A stretch of DNA of 64,000 bases from Amphiduros pacificus (GCA_949316495.1 OX439008.1:12543532-12607531); one strand, 5' to 3'; numbered from the stretch's first letter, positions 24,791 to 37,625 are shown. The notes: generated by a model not told the origin, from the letters alone. Numbers and translations: made by a program.

Positions 24791-25640
24791 TAGCTCTGCT
24801 TTCCATCAGGTTTGTTTCATTTCGTTATACAGATCAGCTCATATATTCACTAAAAAAATTTACCTCAAAATAAGGGCCTTTTTCTAAATTCCAAATTAAG
24901 TGCATAGTAAACAGAGGTTCTTTCTTTATTTGGCATTGGAACTTGGTTCTTTTTTGGCGTTGAATAGTAAAACACCCACATGTTGTTCCATATTTCATAC
25001 CTCAACTGAGACCTTGTGATTCTGCCAAACTTCTCATTAGAGAAAATTAGCCACACCACCAAACAATATCACAACTACTAATATGCCAATCATTCCAATA
25101 TGAAGCAAATACACAGCTCACAATATCCATCATCTTTGCTTTTTTTTAGTATTTCATACTTTGTTGACCCACTTTTTCAGATTCATAACATAGGTCACAG
25201 GAGTTTCTGCTACAAATCCAGATGATTCCGAGTAAATTCAAGATGGCCGCTGTCCATCCTTCCTCAAATTGCTCCTTACATTGTTACGATACTGGCAGGA
25301 AGGCCGGGCGACAGGCCCAAGGAATTGATCTCACTTTATTGAGTAAAAATACTATTTAAGACAAATCTGGCAGCATGGTAGTACCGGAATGCCAAGAGCA
25401 CCGGATTCGTCACGAGATCTACACAACTAAACCTCCTGTCTTTCACAGCTATCTTCAACACCAGACTTTGTTATGTATTGGAAAAAAATTCTGAATAACT
25501 TTATTGACCTATTGTCATGTGTCAGTCCCTGTCTATTCTGTGGGATCTTTTCCCAGTGGGATTTTAGCATGCAATTGGCTGGTGTAGTGAGTGGAATACA
25601 GTCCTAAAGCTGAGCAATAGACATCGTCTTTTTCTATGCA
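24791..25640. other. Unique intronic sequence
   Basis: No gene or repeat recognised between the 46-bp array and the repeat block that follows. Confidence 0.5.
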
Positions 25641-26370
25641 TGCACAAATCGGGCTCTAGTCTCTAGAAAATAGAGATCCTTTTATCAACCTTCTCTCATT
25701 ATGATAAATAAGACTCTATACAATAGTTCCCTGTTGCAACCTTCCCTTAAAAAGCTCTAGAAAATAGTGCTCCCTGTCTCAACGTTTCCTTGATAAATAA
25801 GGTTCTATAAAATGCTGTGATAAATAAGGTTCTATAAAATAGTTCCCTGTCTCAACCTTCCCTTGATAAATAAGGTTCTATAAAATGCTGTGATAAATAA
25901 GGTTCTATAAAATAGTTCCCTGTCTCAACCTTTCCTTGATAAATAATGTTCTATAAAATGCTGTGATAAATAAGGTTCTATAAAATAGTTCCCTGTCTCA
26001 ACCTTCCCTTGATAAATAAGGTTCTATAAAATGCTGTGATAAATAAGGTTCTATAAAATAGTTCCCTGTATCAACTTTCCTTTAGCTATGTTAAAAGAGC
26101 TCTAGAAAATTGAGTTCCCTCTATCCGCCTTGCATTATCTGTGACAAATAAGGCTCTAAAAAATAGTTCCCTGTCTCAACTTTCCAAAACTATAGTAAAT
26201 AAGGCTGGGACTGTTGATAAGATAAAATATTAACTAGAGATCCCTGAATCAACCTTCCCTCAGTGCACTCAAATAAGTCTCTAGAAAATAGAGATCCCTG
26301 AACCAACCTTCCCTCAGTGCACTCAAATAAGTCTCTAGAAAATAGAGATCCCTGAATCAACCTTTATTCA
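25640..26370. repeat. Composite minisatellite block: 73-bp and 54-bp periods
   Basis: From 25792 four exact 73-base periods begin at 25792, 25865, 25938 and 26011. Each is a 27-base part (gataaataaggttctataa + aatgctgt) followed by a 46-base part that repeats the same start and continues aatagttccctgtctcaacc. Decayed units occur on both sides. At about 26236-26360 a related 54-base unit (gagatccctgaatcaacctt ... gtctctagaaaata) repeats about 2.3 times. All share the frame TCTA(T/G)AAAATAG-TCCCTG. Confidence 0.93.
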
Positions 26371-26884
26371 GCATGCATTTATATGGAAATGTATTAAATT
26401 GAGGCAAGAACCTTTCTATTCTTGGTAGTCCCAATAATATAAGTGGTTCTGAAAATGACAATACATCGATTGAGATGAATATTACCAGAGAGTTGACTGC
26501 ATTGTAGATAATGGGTTAACTTGGGACCACTGAGCCTGTGTTATGAGGGGTTATGTGACGGTTGAATGACTTGATATGGTGTATATATATTTCAGCTGAT
26601 GTAACATCCTCACTCTTTCCTAATGTAACACACCAGTGACTGGTGATTATCGTGATTGCTGTAACCAAAGGGAAGAACAGATTTTGATTGATGCATAAGC
26701 CTCATTAACTTCAAAATGAAGATACTACACAATGCAATTAGCTTCACAAACTTGCCATCCAATAAAAGACATGCACAATCAATCAATAAGACAATCAACT
26801 ATTGTAAAGATTATATACTTTCAGAATTGGCAATATCTAATTTTTCTCACAAATTATCTTCTGTGAAATATATATCATACAAAT

Positions 26885-26887
<3 letters not shown>

Positions 26888-26932
<45 letters not shown>
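26888..26932. repeat. (TA)n microsatellite
   Basis: About 22 TA units without interruption. Confidence 0.97.
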
Positions 26933-26933
<1 letters not shown>

Positions 26934-28139
26934 AAGTCTGATATCTCGGAGTACAGACAGGGATGTTTCCAAGAACATTATTATTATTATGTCATTAATG
27001 TGTGAACAAAAACATCATCTATAAGAAATATGAATAATGTCCCAGAGGGAAATGAGTGCTTTCTCTAATCTGTTATTTATAATTATTTGATATTTTCCCA
27101 TGTGAACATAAAAAATTCTCCTACTCTTTTCAAACATGATATCCTCAGCTTGTTAGATTTAATACAATAGTGTTAAAATGGATACAGAGTCTATGAGCCA
27201 TAAACTGAAAACTAAGAGTCATGATCATAAATATAATTAATTAATCACTCAACATGAAAAGAGAAAAATGAATGAACCATTCAACCAATCAACCTCTCAA
27301 CCGATTTACAGTTTACAAACAATCAATCTACCTATCAATAATGATGAAAAAAAACTCAATGATACAAAAATTTGTTTCCACAAAAAACTTTGAAATTAAG
27401 TGTCTGAAATCTGGATCATGGATGAAAATTTAATCAAGGTTGTCACATGATCATGGTTGAAGTACTGCATTTCATCTTGCCATGTGATTAGAGTTCCATC
27501 GCCAGCCTATGAATGGGTGATCTGGGAATATTGAACCTGATACTGTGTGAGATCAATATGTGAGACTAGACCTACCATCTGACCCAGACCGCTAACATAT
27601 CACCATCACTGAAACTTAATGTTCACATCTCAGTCTATATAATTAACTGACAACATTGATACCAATTTTCTTAGTTGAAAAATTATATTAGGGAGCTCAA
27701 TTCATTTTAGTGTATGTGTCATCCAAACGCAAATTGCCTATGTCTTCTTATGAAATGCAGACACTTTGTGCTTTTTAATCATAGAATCTCTGCTTTCTAT
27801 CTGGGATATTTTAATTAAGTGAAGACTGGGAACATTTCTTATTTGAAGTTTCATATCCCAATGATTTTATGCTCTATGGCTTCCTGCTCTATGGCTCCCT
27901 GATGAAATATCTTTCCTATGTAATATCAATACCACAATTTGAGACACGAATATAATTATTAACATTGCAACAATTCACAATAAGCAATAAATGTCTTGAG
28001 GAATATGTTGCACCGATGAGTTTTACATGTTAAATCAAATATAAAGAAGGAAATTAGTGATCCCAACAGAAGGTTTACACTCATTATTTTGGACATAGAT
28101 TTCTTGCAAGTCTGCAGCAAAGAAAACGTCTAGTGTCAT

Positions 28140-28141
<2 letters not shown>

Positions 28142-28178
<37 letters not shown>

Positions 28179-28211
28179 TGTGTGTGTGTGTGTCTGTGTG
28201 TCTGTGTGTGT
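28142..28211. repeat. (TG)n microsatellite
   Basis: TG run interrupted by three TC dinucleotides near the right end. Confidence 0.97.
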
Positions 28212-29473
28212 CAAGATCACTATTTTTTCTTTTCTTTTCCATAAACATGTAAATCATCTGTAATATTAGTCCCCCACCGAGCTTTGCAAACTCTTGTTGG
28301 ATTTCCGTTCCTTCAGATCAAAGCTAATCTACACAAACACATGCAGGAAGAACCACTTTACAATCTATACCATTGTCCTACTTCTGACAAGAATCAGATA
28401 ATCAGAATTAACCTACATTGAGAGCCAAGGTATAGTCTTTCTCCCAATAATACAGCACAGATACCCAGTGGATAATCGCCTGACTTGACAAGATAATAAT
28501 TTCAATAATTGATTTTCAACCCAGTAGGGAATGAGAGGATGAAATGAGGGGTGTCAAGGCTTATCAAACTTTCAACATGTACATCAACCCTGCAGTCTGT
28601 GCAAACCTAACTTGTGTTGGGTCATGATATTATTTACATGTTACATATTTAGCATCACTGTCATACAGATAGATATAAATGCACATAATTTGTGTATATA
28701 TATGGATATATATGTGTATATCTCAAATATATAGTTAAATAGCAACAACAAAAACTGTTGCTATTTTTAAAGAAGCTTCTATTTTACTTAACAGAGTAAA
28801 AAAACCAGACAATTTTAGGAATGTTTTAAACTTTTGAAAGCCAAGTAATAATATTCTGTTATCACATTTGATATCAGCAAAGCTGTAAAATGATATCACC
28901 TAAAGCAAAGGCCATTTCGTCTCAGAACATGCCAACCAGAACACTATTCCAAACTGCAAGGAAATTTACTGATGGCTTATATATAACATACTACATTCAG
29001 TAAACAGCAATCCCATCGACCACTGTTACCATGAGATTCCTACACTTGGTCCAAAATGAGAAAAAAATTGCTTCCCATTCACGAAACGGGAAAGGAATTT
29101 GAGACATTCACATGCAAAACTATTGCGCTTAATCAAAGTAGAGACAACAACATTCATGTGTAGAAGCACTTTGGGCCTCTGAAGGTGCAAGCAGTGGCAT
29201 GAGATTAAACTCTATCTCAACATGATTTGCTAATCATACAGAGTTCAGGAAATTCACATGTGGAAAAACGCTTCCAGTCCCTGTTTGATGTGCTCACATT
29301 TGGTCAAGTCTTACACCATTTTAGCTTGTAGTTGAAAGGGTGTTATGTAACTGCACATGGTATTTGGTAATTTTCATTTTATCTTTCATTTTATGAAAAT
29401 ACACTGAATCAGAAAGAGAACCAGTTCTTCTAACAGGAATGAACAGGAATAAATGCAACATGATAAAAAAATG

Positions 29474-29531
29474 ACAAACACACACACACACATACACACA
29501 CACACGCATACACACACCCACACACACACAA
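29474..29531. repeat. (CA)n microsatellite
   Basis: Interrupted CA run (cataca, cgcata, ccca interruptions). Confidence 0.97.
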
Positions 29532-32500
29532 ATCTCATGCATAGGTTCTGTTTGGCCTTCAACTTTGATAATTCAAATTTGGAGAAATATACATTTTGTC
29601 CACAGCGTTGTATATTGACATGATTTTGTTACTCCAGACAGAAAGGCCATGAAAACAAACAACAAATTGTTTTTAATGATGAAACTTTACCAAAAAGAAA
29701 CCAAAATGACAAAAGACTAGTTGATATACATAGAATCCGGACAGCATGTTACCCAGCATGCCTTTGAAACAACAGCAAAGTTGTCTTTTCTCTTCATTGA
29801 GATCAATCTACCTGTTGTGAATACTATCAACACTTGACACTACAGACTGACAGGGTTTTCTCTCTCTATGAGAATCTTATCTCTACAGATTAACCCAAGG
29901 CTAACGTGCATGCATCATGCAATCTATTGTGTCTCCTCCAACGTGCAAATACGTTCCTTGCATGTGCATCTCTCTCGTATAACTCTCAGACATAATCAAT
30001 AATAGAAGTTTTGCACGTTTAGCAAATGTAATAACCATATTTTCTCTGCACTGGGAATTAATAAGAGACAAAAATCTGCAATTGCACAGTTTTCTCATTC
30101 CTCTTGAGACGCTTTCCTAATGCATAATTTTGATTAATTATATAATCTTAATCCGATGCTTTCCTTTGTCGATTATTTTGGGAACAACTGGGGGCCTGTG
30201 ATAAGTTTACCACTTAGCAAAATGAGAAAATTGCCATTATCTTCAAACAAATTGGAATGGCTATCATCTTTTCAAATGACATGTCATCTATTGCATTATT
30301 ACTTGATCTACAAACTTCACCTTCTACAAACATCAATTTACTCAGGGCAAGTCCATTTGTCTCAAGAACGTAACAAGAAAAACACCTTCATTACCAAACT
30401 GCCAATTCCAATGCTCTATTTGATACACATGAATTAATCGAGGACCATCGCTGAGAGGGCGCCAAAGGTCTTTATTGATATTAATACTAAGAATTTAGCA
30501 AGGGTTTACTTATTGGAGCAGGCATAAGTTACCTGTCACCTCATAAATAGAATAAAAGGAAAGAAAAACTAAGACACTCCCAATGTCTGGCATTATCAGT
30601 TATGGTGCAACTGTTCAAATCAGTGACACTGTGAGCACCTTTGATAATTTAAAAACTTTTCTGATTTCAAGGAAATAAAAACTCTCGTTTTTGTTCGATT
30701 TAGCTGGGCTAACAGGTCACCATCTATATGATTGAATTAAACAACCCACCAAAGTATTTACAAATTCTTTTGGCTTGGTGGCTGCATGTCATTAAGAAAT
30801 ATGTCATTGACTGAAATGTAATTATAATAACTTACTAAATGTACCCAAAAACTGGATTTACCATCCAAAATGTTAATATGAATTTGAATATGAGAGCACT
30901 GAAGGAATGAAGTGAATCTCCAATATAAAAACTGTAAAGTGAGATGCCAACTAAGTTCTTCTGAACAATTTAATTTCTCATTTACATTTTAAAATAAAGA
31001 GAGATAGAAATATGGTTTGGGACATACCATTAAGCACTCAGAAGGGGGCATGAAGACAAAATATCAGTCCAAACCAAGGGGGAACAGGATTGTATGTTTT
31101 GTGGAAACATATTTTTCATTAACAGGTCTCAGCAATACTATTTTTTATCTGAATTCCTCCATGCCTCCCCCCGGTGATTGATGGTACTTATTTCTGTGCA
31201 GTTTTATGGATGGCAACTCATGTTCCCATTTTCCCTGTTAATAACTAAAACTAGATCCCAGCATATAGCATTTCAGCAGATAAATGTTACATTTTTCTGT
31301 CCTGTCATAGGTGTCAGCACAAAAACAAAACTCAGCTAGAGTCATGTGTTTCACGACAGACATCATACAAAATAAATCACACATATATCTTATATTTGAT
31401 AAATTATCGGTTAAAATCAATCTACAATTTGTAACAATCGAGCTTTATATATGTTATTATTGTTTCAGGCCTGATCCATTTGGTACCTGTGATGGATGCA
31501 TAGTGATTAAAATACCGAGTGATAATAGGGAGTGATGGCCAGGCCACTTACTCGGATAAACAGTGTTTTGCTGTTATGGGATTACACCTGGAGATATAGG
31601 ACTCCGGGTGTCAGAGTAGCGGCTTTGGCTGGGTCATGAACACGTCCATAAATCCATTGTCACGCCAACTCTATTTTTGTTGCACCAAATATATTCTATT
31701 CAAGATCTTTCCAATTATGCAAAAAAGATATGTGAACACAATAATACAAAAAATAATGATGACCTGCTGTTGATCAACTCAAATTTCATTTGTGCAGCCT
31801 TAAATGTATACATTTATAAGAACTGAATCACACAGTAACAAAATACTAAGCAGCAAATCAAATAAGATCACTTCATTAAAAAATTCTGAGAGTTCCTTGA
31901 GAGACACTTCATTTTCCTCACACTTAAATGGATCTTTAAGAATATGAATATTATTATTCCTTCTAAAAGTGAGATGTGTGGATAATATCTAGAAATAGAT
32001 TCCATTAATCAAGCTCCAATGTTATCACAATAAGTCAATATATATTTGGTGCCAGCCATTTGATTGGTCATGCATAATCTCATCTTATAAGTGACCAACA
32101 AATATAGTGGCAAAACATTTAAACATAACCAAAAATAGTCCTGCCATAGCCTTGTATGATACAATTTTGCTAAGTGACCAATTTGATTATTTCCAACACT
32201 CATTAAAAGTTAGAAACCTGGAAAAAAAATCATTCTTTCTCAACGAGCAAATTCTTCACGGCACCTTTTCAGTGAGCAAAATCCCAATCAATCATTTATT
32301 AAGAGAGGACTCCTGGGCTAATGATATACCTGGCACACCTGGAGGAAGGTGCTTTGATGTCTGACGATCCTGTACTTATCACACCTGACATACACACCTA
32401 GCCTCATATTTATATCCTAAACATGCCTTGAGGATGTGCACAGTGTTCAAAATCATGTTTTACTTTACTGTGCCCTTTGCCACATATGTTTCGTGTAATT

Positions 32501-33084
32501 CTTTAATGTGAACCTTACATGTCAAAAGACACATAACATTCAACCCAAGGACCTTTATAAGTTTGATGAGAAGTCTCGCAATGTGACATGACAGTCTGGT
32601 TTGATAAAGGTCATGTCCCCCAACTTCAGTCCAAAATTGTTGCATCATTTCTCATTCTCTCATCTGAGAAATTAGGATGCAGTTCACACCTCATTCATAG
32701 GATAAAGGTGAGGTGGTCAAGGTGTGAATGACTGACCGACTTTTCACAGTGTGACCGTGTGAGTAGCATAAATGACAATGCTATTTTCTGCAACTGTAGT
32801 TAAGGAATGACTGAAAGATATAAGACCATCGAGAAGTGGTCATAATGTGAACGAAAACAAGTAGGGTGTCAATGTTATATACAGCATTTCTTTAATAAAA
32901 TCAATATCTAACATGTGATTTTATCATTTTAATGTTCTTGCAAATGATCATTTCTGACAAATGAACAAATTCAAACAATGTAATTTTATACAAACCCAAT
33001 TTCACGATTATTCAGAAATTGTGCCTTTCAGCTGCAATAGCAATATCAGTTCAACTTTTAAGCCTTTTAATCAATGTGAAAGCG

Positions 33085-33115
33085 GAGAGCAATATATATA
33101 TTTATTATTGCTCTC
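33085..33115. repeat. Perfect 10-bp inverted repeat beside the SINE head
   Basis: gagagcaata at 33085-33094 and tattgctctc at 33106-33115, with an 11-base AT-only spacer. It abuts the 3' side of the tRNA-like element. It could form a hairpin or be the end of the element. Confidence 0.85.
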
Positions 33116-33232
33116 AGGTGAAAGTAACACTGTTGGCAGTGGGAGTCAAACCCACCACATCCTGTCTTCCACTTTTATCATCAAGTCAAGTACACATTCA
33201 TTGCTCTACCAACTAGGCCACTGAGGCATAAG
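33116..33232 (-). mobile_element. tRNA-derived SINE head (fragment or short SINE)
   Basis: On the minus strand: cagtggcctagttggtagagc (box A-like) and ggtgggtttgactcccac (box B with a perfect 5-bp T-stem, GTGGG/CCCAC). The spacing between the boxes fits a tRNA-like promoter with an enlarged middle. There is no matching acceptor stem, so it is not a working tRNA. It differs from the head of the 3.3 kb SINE, so it is another family. Confidence 0.75.
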
Positions 33233-34860
33233 AAAAAAAATAATTTTGGCAATAATAAGAAAATGTGTTTCTAGGTTTAAAAAACAAAAAATGAAGAGCA
33301 AAATTTTCATGAGGAATAGGTCTAATTTGTTTTCTCCTCATTCCGGCATTGCTTATCTTTTTACATTCATAAAACATAAATTTTCATATTCCTGCTATCA
33401 TGTTGATTAGAGGCATATTTGTAGTCCAAAAGTTTCGATGTGTGAATGCCACCTTTCACAACCACTGCAAACATGGTTATTTGGCAGACTGAAGTGTGTG
33501 AAAAGTGAACCACTCCACTTGTTAAACTTTCAATGGTGTGTCTGGCTGTCTGAAACTGACGTCATACAACAGATGAAAGTGACATGCTTGCCTGTGTGAA
33601 AGTGGCACAGCATTCCAGGTTTTCTTTTTTAAAAAAACCTTTTAAAACATATTATAAATTTAAATTTGTTTGACTGCTTAAATATGATTTCTAAGTCAAT
33701 AAAAAAACCCACAAAAATAGTTTTACATTAGACTTAGAGGTATGGTTAGGCTAATCTTGGTTAATTTCAATAGGAGTTTGGCCACTCTCTCATTAGCTGT
33801 AAAGGCTTGCTGGTATATAAATCCTGAAGTAAATGAATCTAACACAAAATATTACAAGCGTTTCTTTTTTAACATGGTTATTTTATTTGAAGAAGATAAT
33901 TTTGTTTGTCCATGTTGATTTCATTCTTGATCTTGAATCAATATTATGCTGATAGCTTTCATCTTATATAATATCCTTGTTTGTACCCTCCAGAACAGGA
34001 CTTCTACCGGTAATTCATATCATTCCCAATCATAAATGGTGCGTTCACGATCGGCTGCAAATCACGAATATTCATAATAATCATGCCATGCAATGATTAG
34101 TGAAAGAATAAGAGAATATCTATCGAGATTCTGCTTTATATATTGATTGGCTGGTATCTTTGTCAGCCAGTGATCCGAGGCTGGTCAATTCTGATTGGGC
34201 GATATTTGCTGGGTGTGACTCACATGCATGACTGGTTATAGAGTTCTATATTTCAAATGAAGTCAATATATGGCAACAACGGCAGAAGTATTGAGAAGAT
34301 TGAAGAACAGCATAACTACCGATGTCATGCAGAGTACCTTGTTTGTATCCAATTAAAATTGTCTTACTCTACAGACAGATCTATATTGCAGGAAGATGAA
34401 CTTTGCATGATTATATGCCTGACATATTGTCTGCCAGTTCCTCATTTCACCTTACCAAATGCCAGGCACAACCAATTATGAAACTATCACCATGAGTCAC
34501 TTGACATTAAGAGAGATTTGAACATTTCCTCATCACCAATTAAAACACGGAATGAAAACTATAAAAAATATAGATCGGTCTGTTAAATGTCGATTCATTG
34601 AAGTGTTGGACTGCGAGGGACAACTGTTATATCATATTTATCAGGAGTCTTTCCTTATTGACTCTACATAAGTTATTAACATACTTAAAATGTGTATACA
34701 TATATTTGAAATCTGTAGTGGCTGCATCAATAACATATCTGTCTTTGTTGCATTACACACTGTGAATAAATATTTGTTATTGTATAAGATGTCACTGCAT
34801 TCTGGAATGTGTATAAATCATTCTACGTTGGATGTCAATGTGTACCTGTATTATGTATTA
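33233..34860. other. Unique intronic sequence
   Basis: No gene or repeat recognised. Confidence 0.5.
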
Positions 34861-34868
34861 AGATATAT

Positions 34869-35222
34869 ACATTGGTTGTTAATATATGTGCATTTGTTGT
34901 CAATATATGTACATTGGTTGTCAATATATCTGCATTGGGTGTCAATATATCTGCATTGGGTGTCAATGTATTTGCATTGGTTGCAAATGTAACTGAATTG
35001 GGTGTCAATGTATCTGCATTGTGTGTTAAAGCATCTGCATTGGGTGTCAATATATCTGCACTGGGTGTCAATGTATCTGCACTGGGTGTCAATATATTTG
35101 CTTTGGGGTTAAAGCATCTGCATTGGGTGTCAATATATCTGCACTGGGTGTCAATGTATCTGCACTGGGTGTCAATATATTTGCATTGGGGGTTAAAGTA
35201 TCTGCATTGGTTGTACATGTAT
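34869..35222. repeat. 21-bp minisatellite, about 17 copies
   Basis: The unit is ggtgtcaatatatctgcattg. Variants include ttaaagcatctgcattg and caaatgtaactgaattg. Decayed copies may start near 34820. At seven codons per unit, frames on both strands stay open; they are artefacts. Confidence 0.96.
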
Positions 35223-35359
35223 GTGTCTTAAGGCATGTTTACCATCTGAACAACTAAATATTAATGCAGTTAATATTGTGTCACATCATAAGTTTAACTT
35301 AAAATAATAAGTTAAATATTAACAAAGAGCAATGAACAAGACTGCAAAAATAAAATAAA

Positions 35360-36560
35360 GTTATCTGTTATCTCCTTTCTTTTACAATAACAAATATAAA
35401 TAAACTCTGCTGTAAGCTTTACTGTATCAGCTTTCATAAGAACATAAGTCATTCATTTCATCAAATATTTCACAATATTCTGTAAATCTTGTATAATAGG
35501 CATTACTTAGTGCATTTCATCTTCAACAATATTTTCTTGGCATTATATACATTGTCTTAACTCAATAGGGATTTGCCTGTCTTTATTTTTAAAGGTAGGA
35601 TTCCACTTCTAAACTGTGCTAGCACAGATCTGTGAGATCTAGTAAATACTCTATAAACATATGGCTCTGTTTCATATGCAGATTTAAATCTACAATATGT
35701 TCTAATTTTAGGTACAGAAATAATATCATTTGTCCACTTCTCCTTTTCCATATCATGAAGTCTGTTTTTAACATCATTTAAAACAACTTCAACTTGATTA
35801 TTATACAAATCAGTAATATTCAGGGTTACAAAATTGTTATATATATGTACATCACTGTTCAAATTTCCTGAACAAGTCCCATAAAAAAATTCTTTTTGAT
35901 TCTCATATCATTAATATTTACTAATCTTTTCCAAAATCTCAACATTTAAACCCTGAGTGAAATAATTTGGTAAAGGTTTTAAAACCTCGTCCCGTAAGCT
36001 TATCGAATTTAGTATAAATGGACCCTAGAGCTCTATTTACAGAACTAATTAAGACAGAAGCTGTAATATCAAAATTAAGGCACTCATCCAGTATTAGTCC
36101 TAAATATTTATATTTATCAACACACTGCACAGTTTCATTAGTAATCATAAAATTGTATTGTGTTCTTTCTTGTGACTTAACTCTAAAATGTACAACTTTA
36201 GTTTTTCTTACATTTACCCTCATTCTCCATCTCGTACACCACATTTCTAAAATTGATATTTTTTTTGTAATTCTTCTGATGATTCTGCTAATATAGTTAA
36301 GTCATCAGCATATAACAAAAGTGCAATCATAAGACCTTCCTTCAACTGAATCCCTTTACCACTATCATTTAAATCTGAGGCAAGGTCATTAATGAAGAGA
36401 CCAAAAAGAGAAGGAGACAATGTATCATCGTATCAAACTCCAAATCAGTGGAGAAATTACTGGTGAGATATCCATTTACATTAATACACGATTGTCTATT
36501 AGGAAAAACAGTTTTTATCACATCCAACATTTTAGCACCGAATCCCATTGACTGAAGTTT
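35360..36560 (-). mobile_element. Broken, 5'-truncated non-LTR retrotransposon (LINE) with reverse transcriptase remains
   Basis: Read on the minus strand from 36555: SMGFGAKMLDVIK, then LFGLFINDL, the catalytic box LLYADDLTILAESSEEL (near 36300), then MRVNVRKTKVVHFRV and YKYLGLILDE. After an apparent internal loss of several dozen residues it continues with MLRFWKRLVN, PKIRTY, HRSVLAQFRSGILPL and a C-terminal C-x2-(C)..NIVEDEMH block near 35480. The order and motifs are those of the C-terminal half of a LINE ORF2: palm, thumb and a Cys/His tail. It lacks the endonuclease and the first part of the reverse transcriptase, and has several frameshifts and stops, so it is dead. It lies in the same orientation as the host gene, with its 5' edge about 30 bases beyond the exon 2 donor. 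The clade is not certain; I make no finer call than a CR1/Jockey-like LINE. Confidence 0.92.
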
Positions 36561-36588
36561 ATAAAAAAAAATACATGTATGTTCTTAC

Positions 36589-36705
36589 CCATGTTTCCTT
36601 CTTGCCAGCTGGGTCTACAAATATGAGATGGGTGGCTGTTAGGTAGAGCGTCCCCGACAATGGCTTCCTCGCGTTCAACCGGTCCAACAACCGGACATTT
36701 TCTAC
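36589..36705 (-). CDS. MTMR6/7/8: MTMR6/7/8-like myotubularin, coding exon 2 (start of PH-GRAM domain)
   Basis: This internal exon of 117 nt encodes 39 residues. It begins VENVRLLDRL, continues with GTLYLTATHLIFVDPAGK and ends KKETW. From memory, human MTMR6 and MTMR7 read VEQVKLLDR or VENVRLVDR, then GTLYLTATH, then KETW in the same order, so family membership is clear. On the minus strand the exon is preceded by tttgtgtgtttgcag and followed by the strong donor GTAAGA. It starts and ends in phase 0. It corresponds to about residues 9-47 of the family, the first strands of the PH-GRAM domain that binds phosphoinositides on endosomal membranes. The full protein would be a PI3P / PI(3,5)P2 3-phosphatase or close relative; the catalytic HCSDGWDR region lies outside this window, so activity cannot be judged. 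Only about 0.1 kb is coding here, flanked by introns of 34 kb and at least 27 kb. The family call is nearly certain; which of 6, 7 or 8 is not, and the gene may predate their split. Confidence 0.95.
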
Positions 36706-36763
36706 CTGCAAACACACAAAGATAATCATGTCACAACTTTAGATTAACTTCAGTTTCTAAAAG

Positions 36764-36808
36764 TTTTTTTTTTTTTTTGTTTTTTTTGGGGGGGGGGGGG
36801 GAAGGGGG
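36764..36808. repeat. T-run followed by G-run
   Basis: About 24 mostly T bases, then a G-rich run, 58 bases upstream of the exon 2 acceptor. On the transcribed strand this reads C-rich then A-rich. It is a likely place for sequencing error. Confidence 0.9.
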
Positions 36809-37261
36809 ACTGCTTTCCAACACTAAAGTACTTTGGCTGGAATATATACAGATGCTGATGATGCAGACAGTAGGGATACTTCATTGTAATTTTTGTACAG
36901 ATCAGGGATACTTCAGTACGTGAGCGTATGCAATCATACACTCATATACATGAAAGATGAAATCAGAAATCTTTACAAAAAGCCTTACCTTTCATATCAA
37001 AATCAGAAAATGAATCATGTTTGCCAACATAATGCCTCTATTCATAGAATTATTGTAATTTAAATCTATTCTATCTTAATAAATGTAAGTTTCATAAATA
37101 CTCACAAGCTGAAAAGGATCATTTTAATAATTTTTCCCACAGGGTTTTCTTTTCAACCGTCATAATTAATGAATTTATGTCTCATTCCCAGCTGTGAATT
37201 ATGTACCTTATTTAAACAACATCAATTTGATCTTAATGGTGTGTGATATTAATATTAGATC
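36809..37261. other. Unique intronic sequence upstream of exon 2
   Basis: No feature recognised. Confidence 0.5.
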
Positions 37262-37625
37262 AGTTCTAGCTGTTAACAATGTTGCTTATTGATATAACAT
37301 CGGTTCTAGCTGTCAATGATGTATGCTATTAAGTAATACAACATCAGTTCTAGCTATTAATAATGTTGCTTATTGATATGACATCAGTTCTAGCTGTCAA
37401 TGATGTATTTGTTATTAATATAACATCAGTGCTAGCTGTTAATAATGTTGCTTATTAATATAACATCAGTTCTAGCTGTTAACAATGTTGCTTATTGATA
37501 TAACATTGGTTCTAGCTGTCAATGATGTATGCTATTAATATAACATCAGTTCTAGCTATTAATAACATTGCTTATCTATATAACATCAGTTCTAGCTGTC
37601 AATCATGTCTATAATTAGCTGTCAA
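37262..37625. repeat. About 40-bp minisatellite, about 9 copies
   Basis: The unit is cagttctagctgttaacaat then gttgcttattgatataacat. Two types alternate: (t)aacaatgttgcttattgat and caatgatgtatgctattaa, so the true period may be the 80-base pair. Confidence 0.92.

Larger units (their letters stand above)
26371..33084. other. Mostly unique intronic sequence with microsatellites
   Basis: Long stretch with no recognised gene, RNA or mobile element apart from the three dinucleotide tracts listed separately. Open frames are all short. Confidence 0.5.
2484..36588 (-). other. MTMR6/7/8: Intron 2 of the MTMR6/7/8-like gene (34.1 kb)
   Basis: The span is set by the GTAAGA donor at 36588 and the TTTGCAG acceptor ending at 2484. 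Human MTMR6 has no extra residues between KETW and ILH, so no further coding exon is expected inside. It holds most of the window's minisatellites, two SINE-type pieces, a LINE relic and long unique stretches. No nested gene was recognised on either strand. Confidence 0.9.

Noticed and set aside
36018-36296. 92-codon forward frame
   Set aside because: It is antisense to the LINE reverse transcriptase remains.
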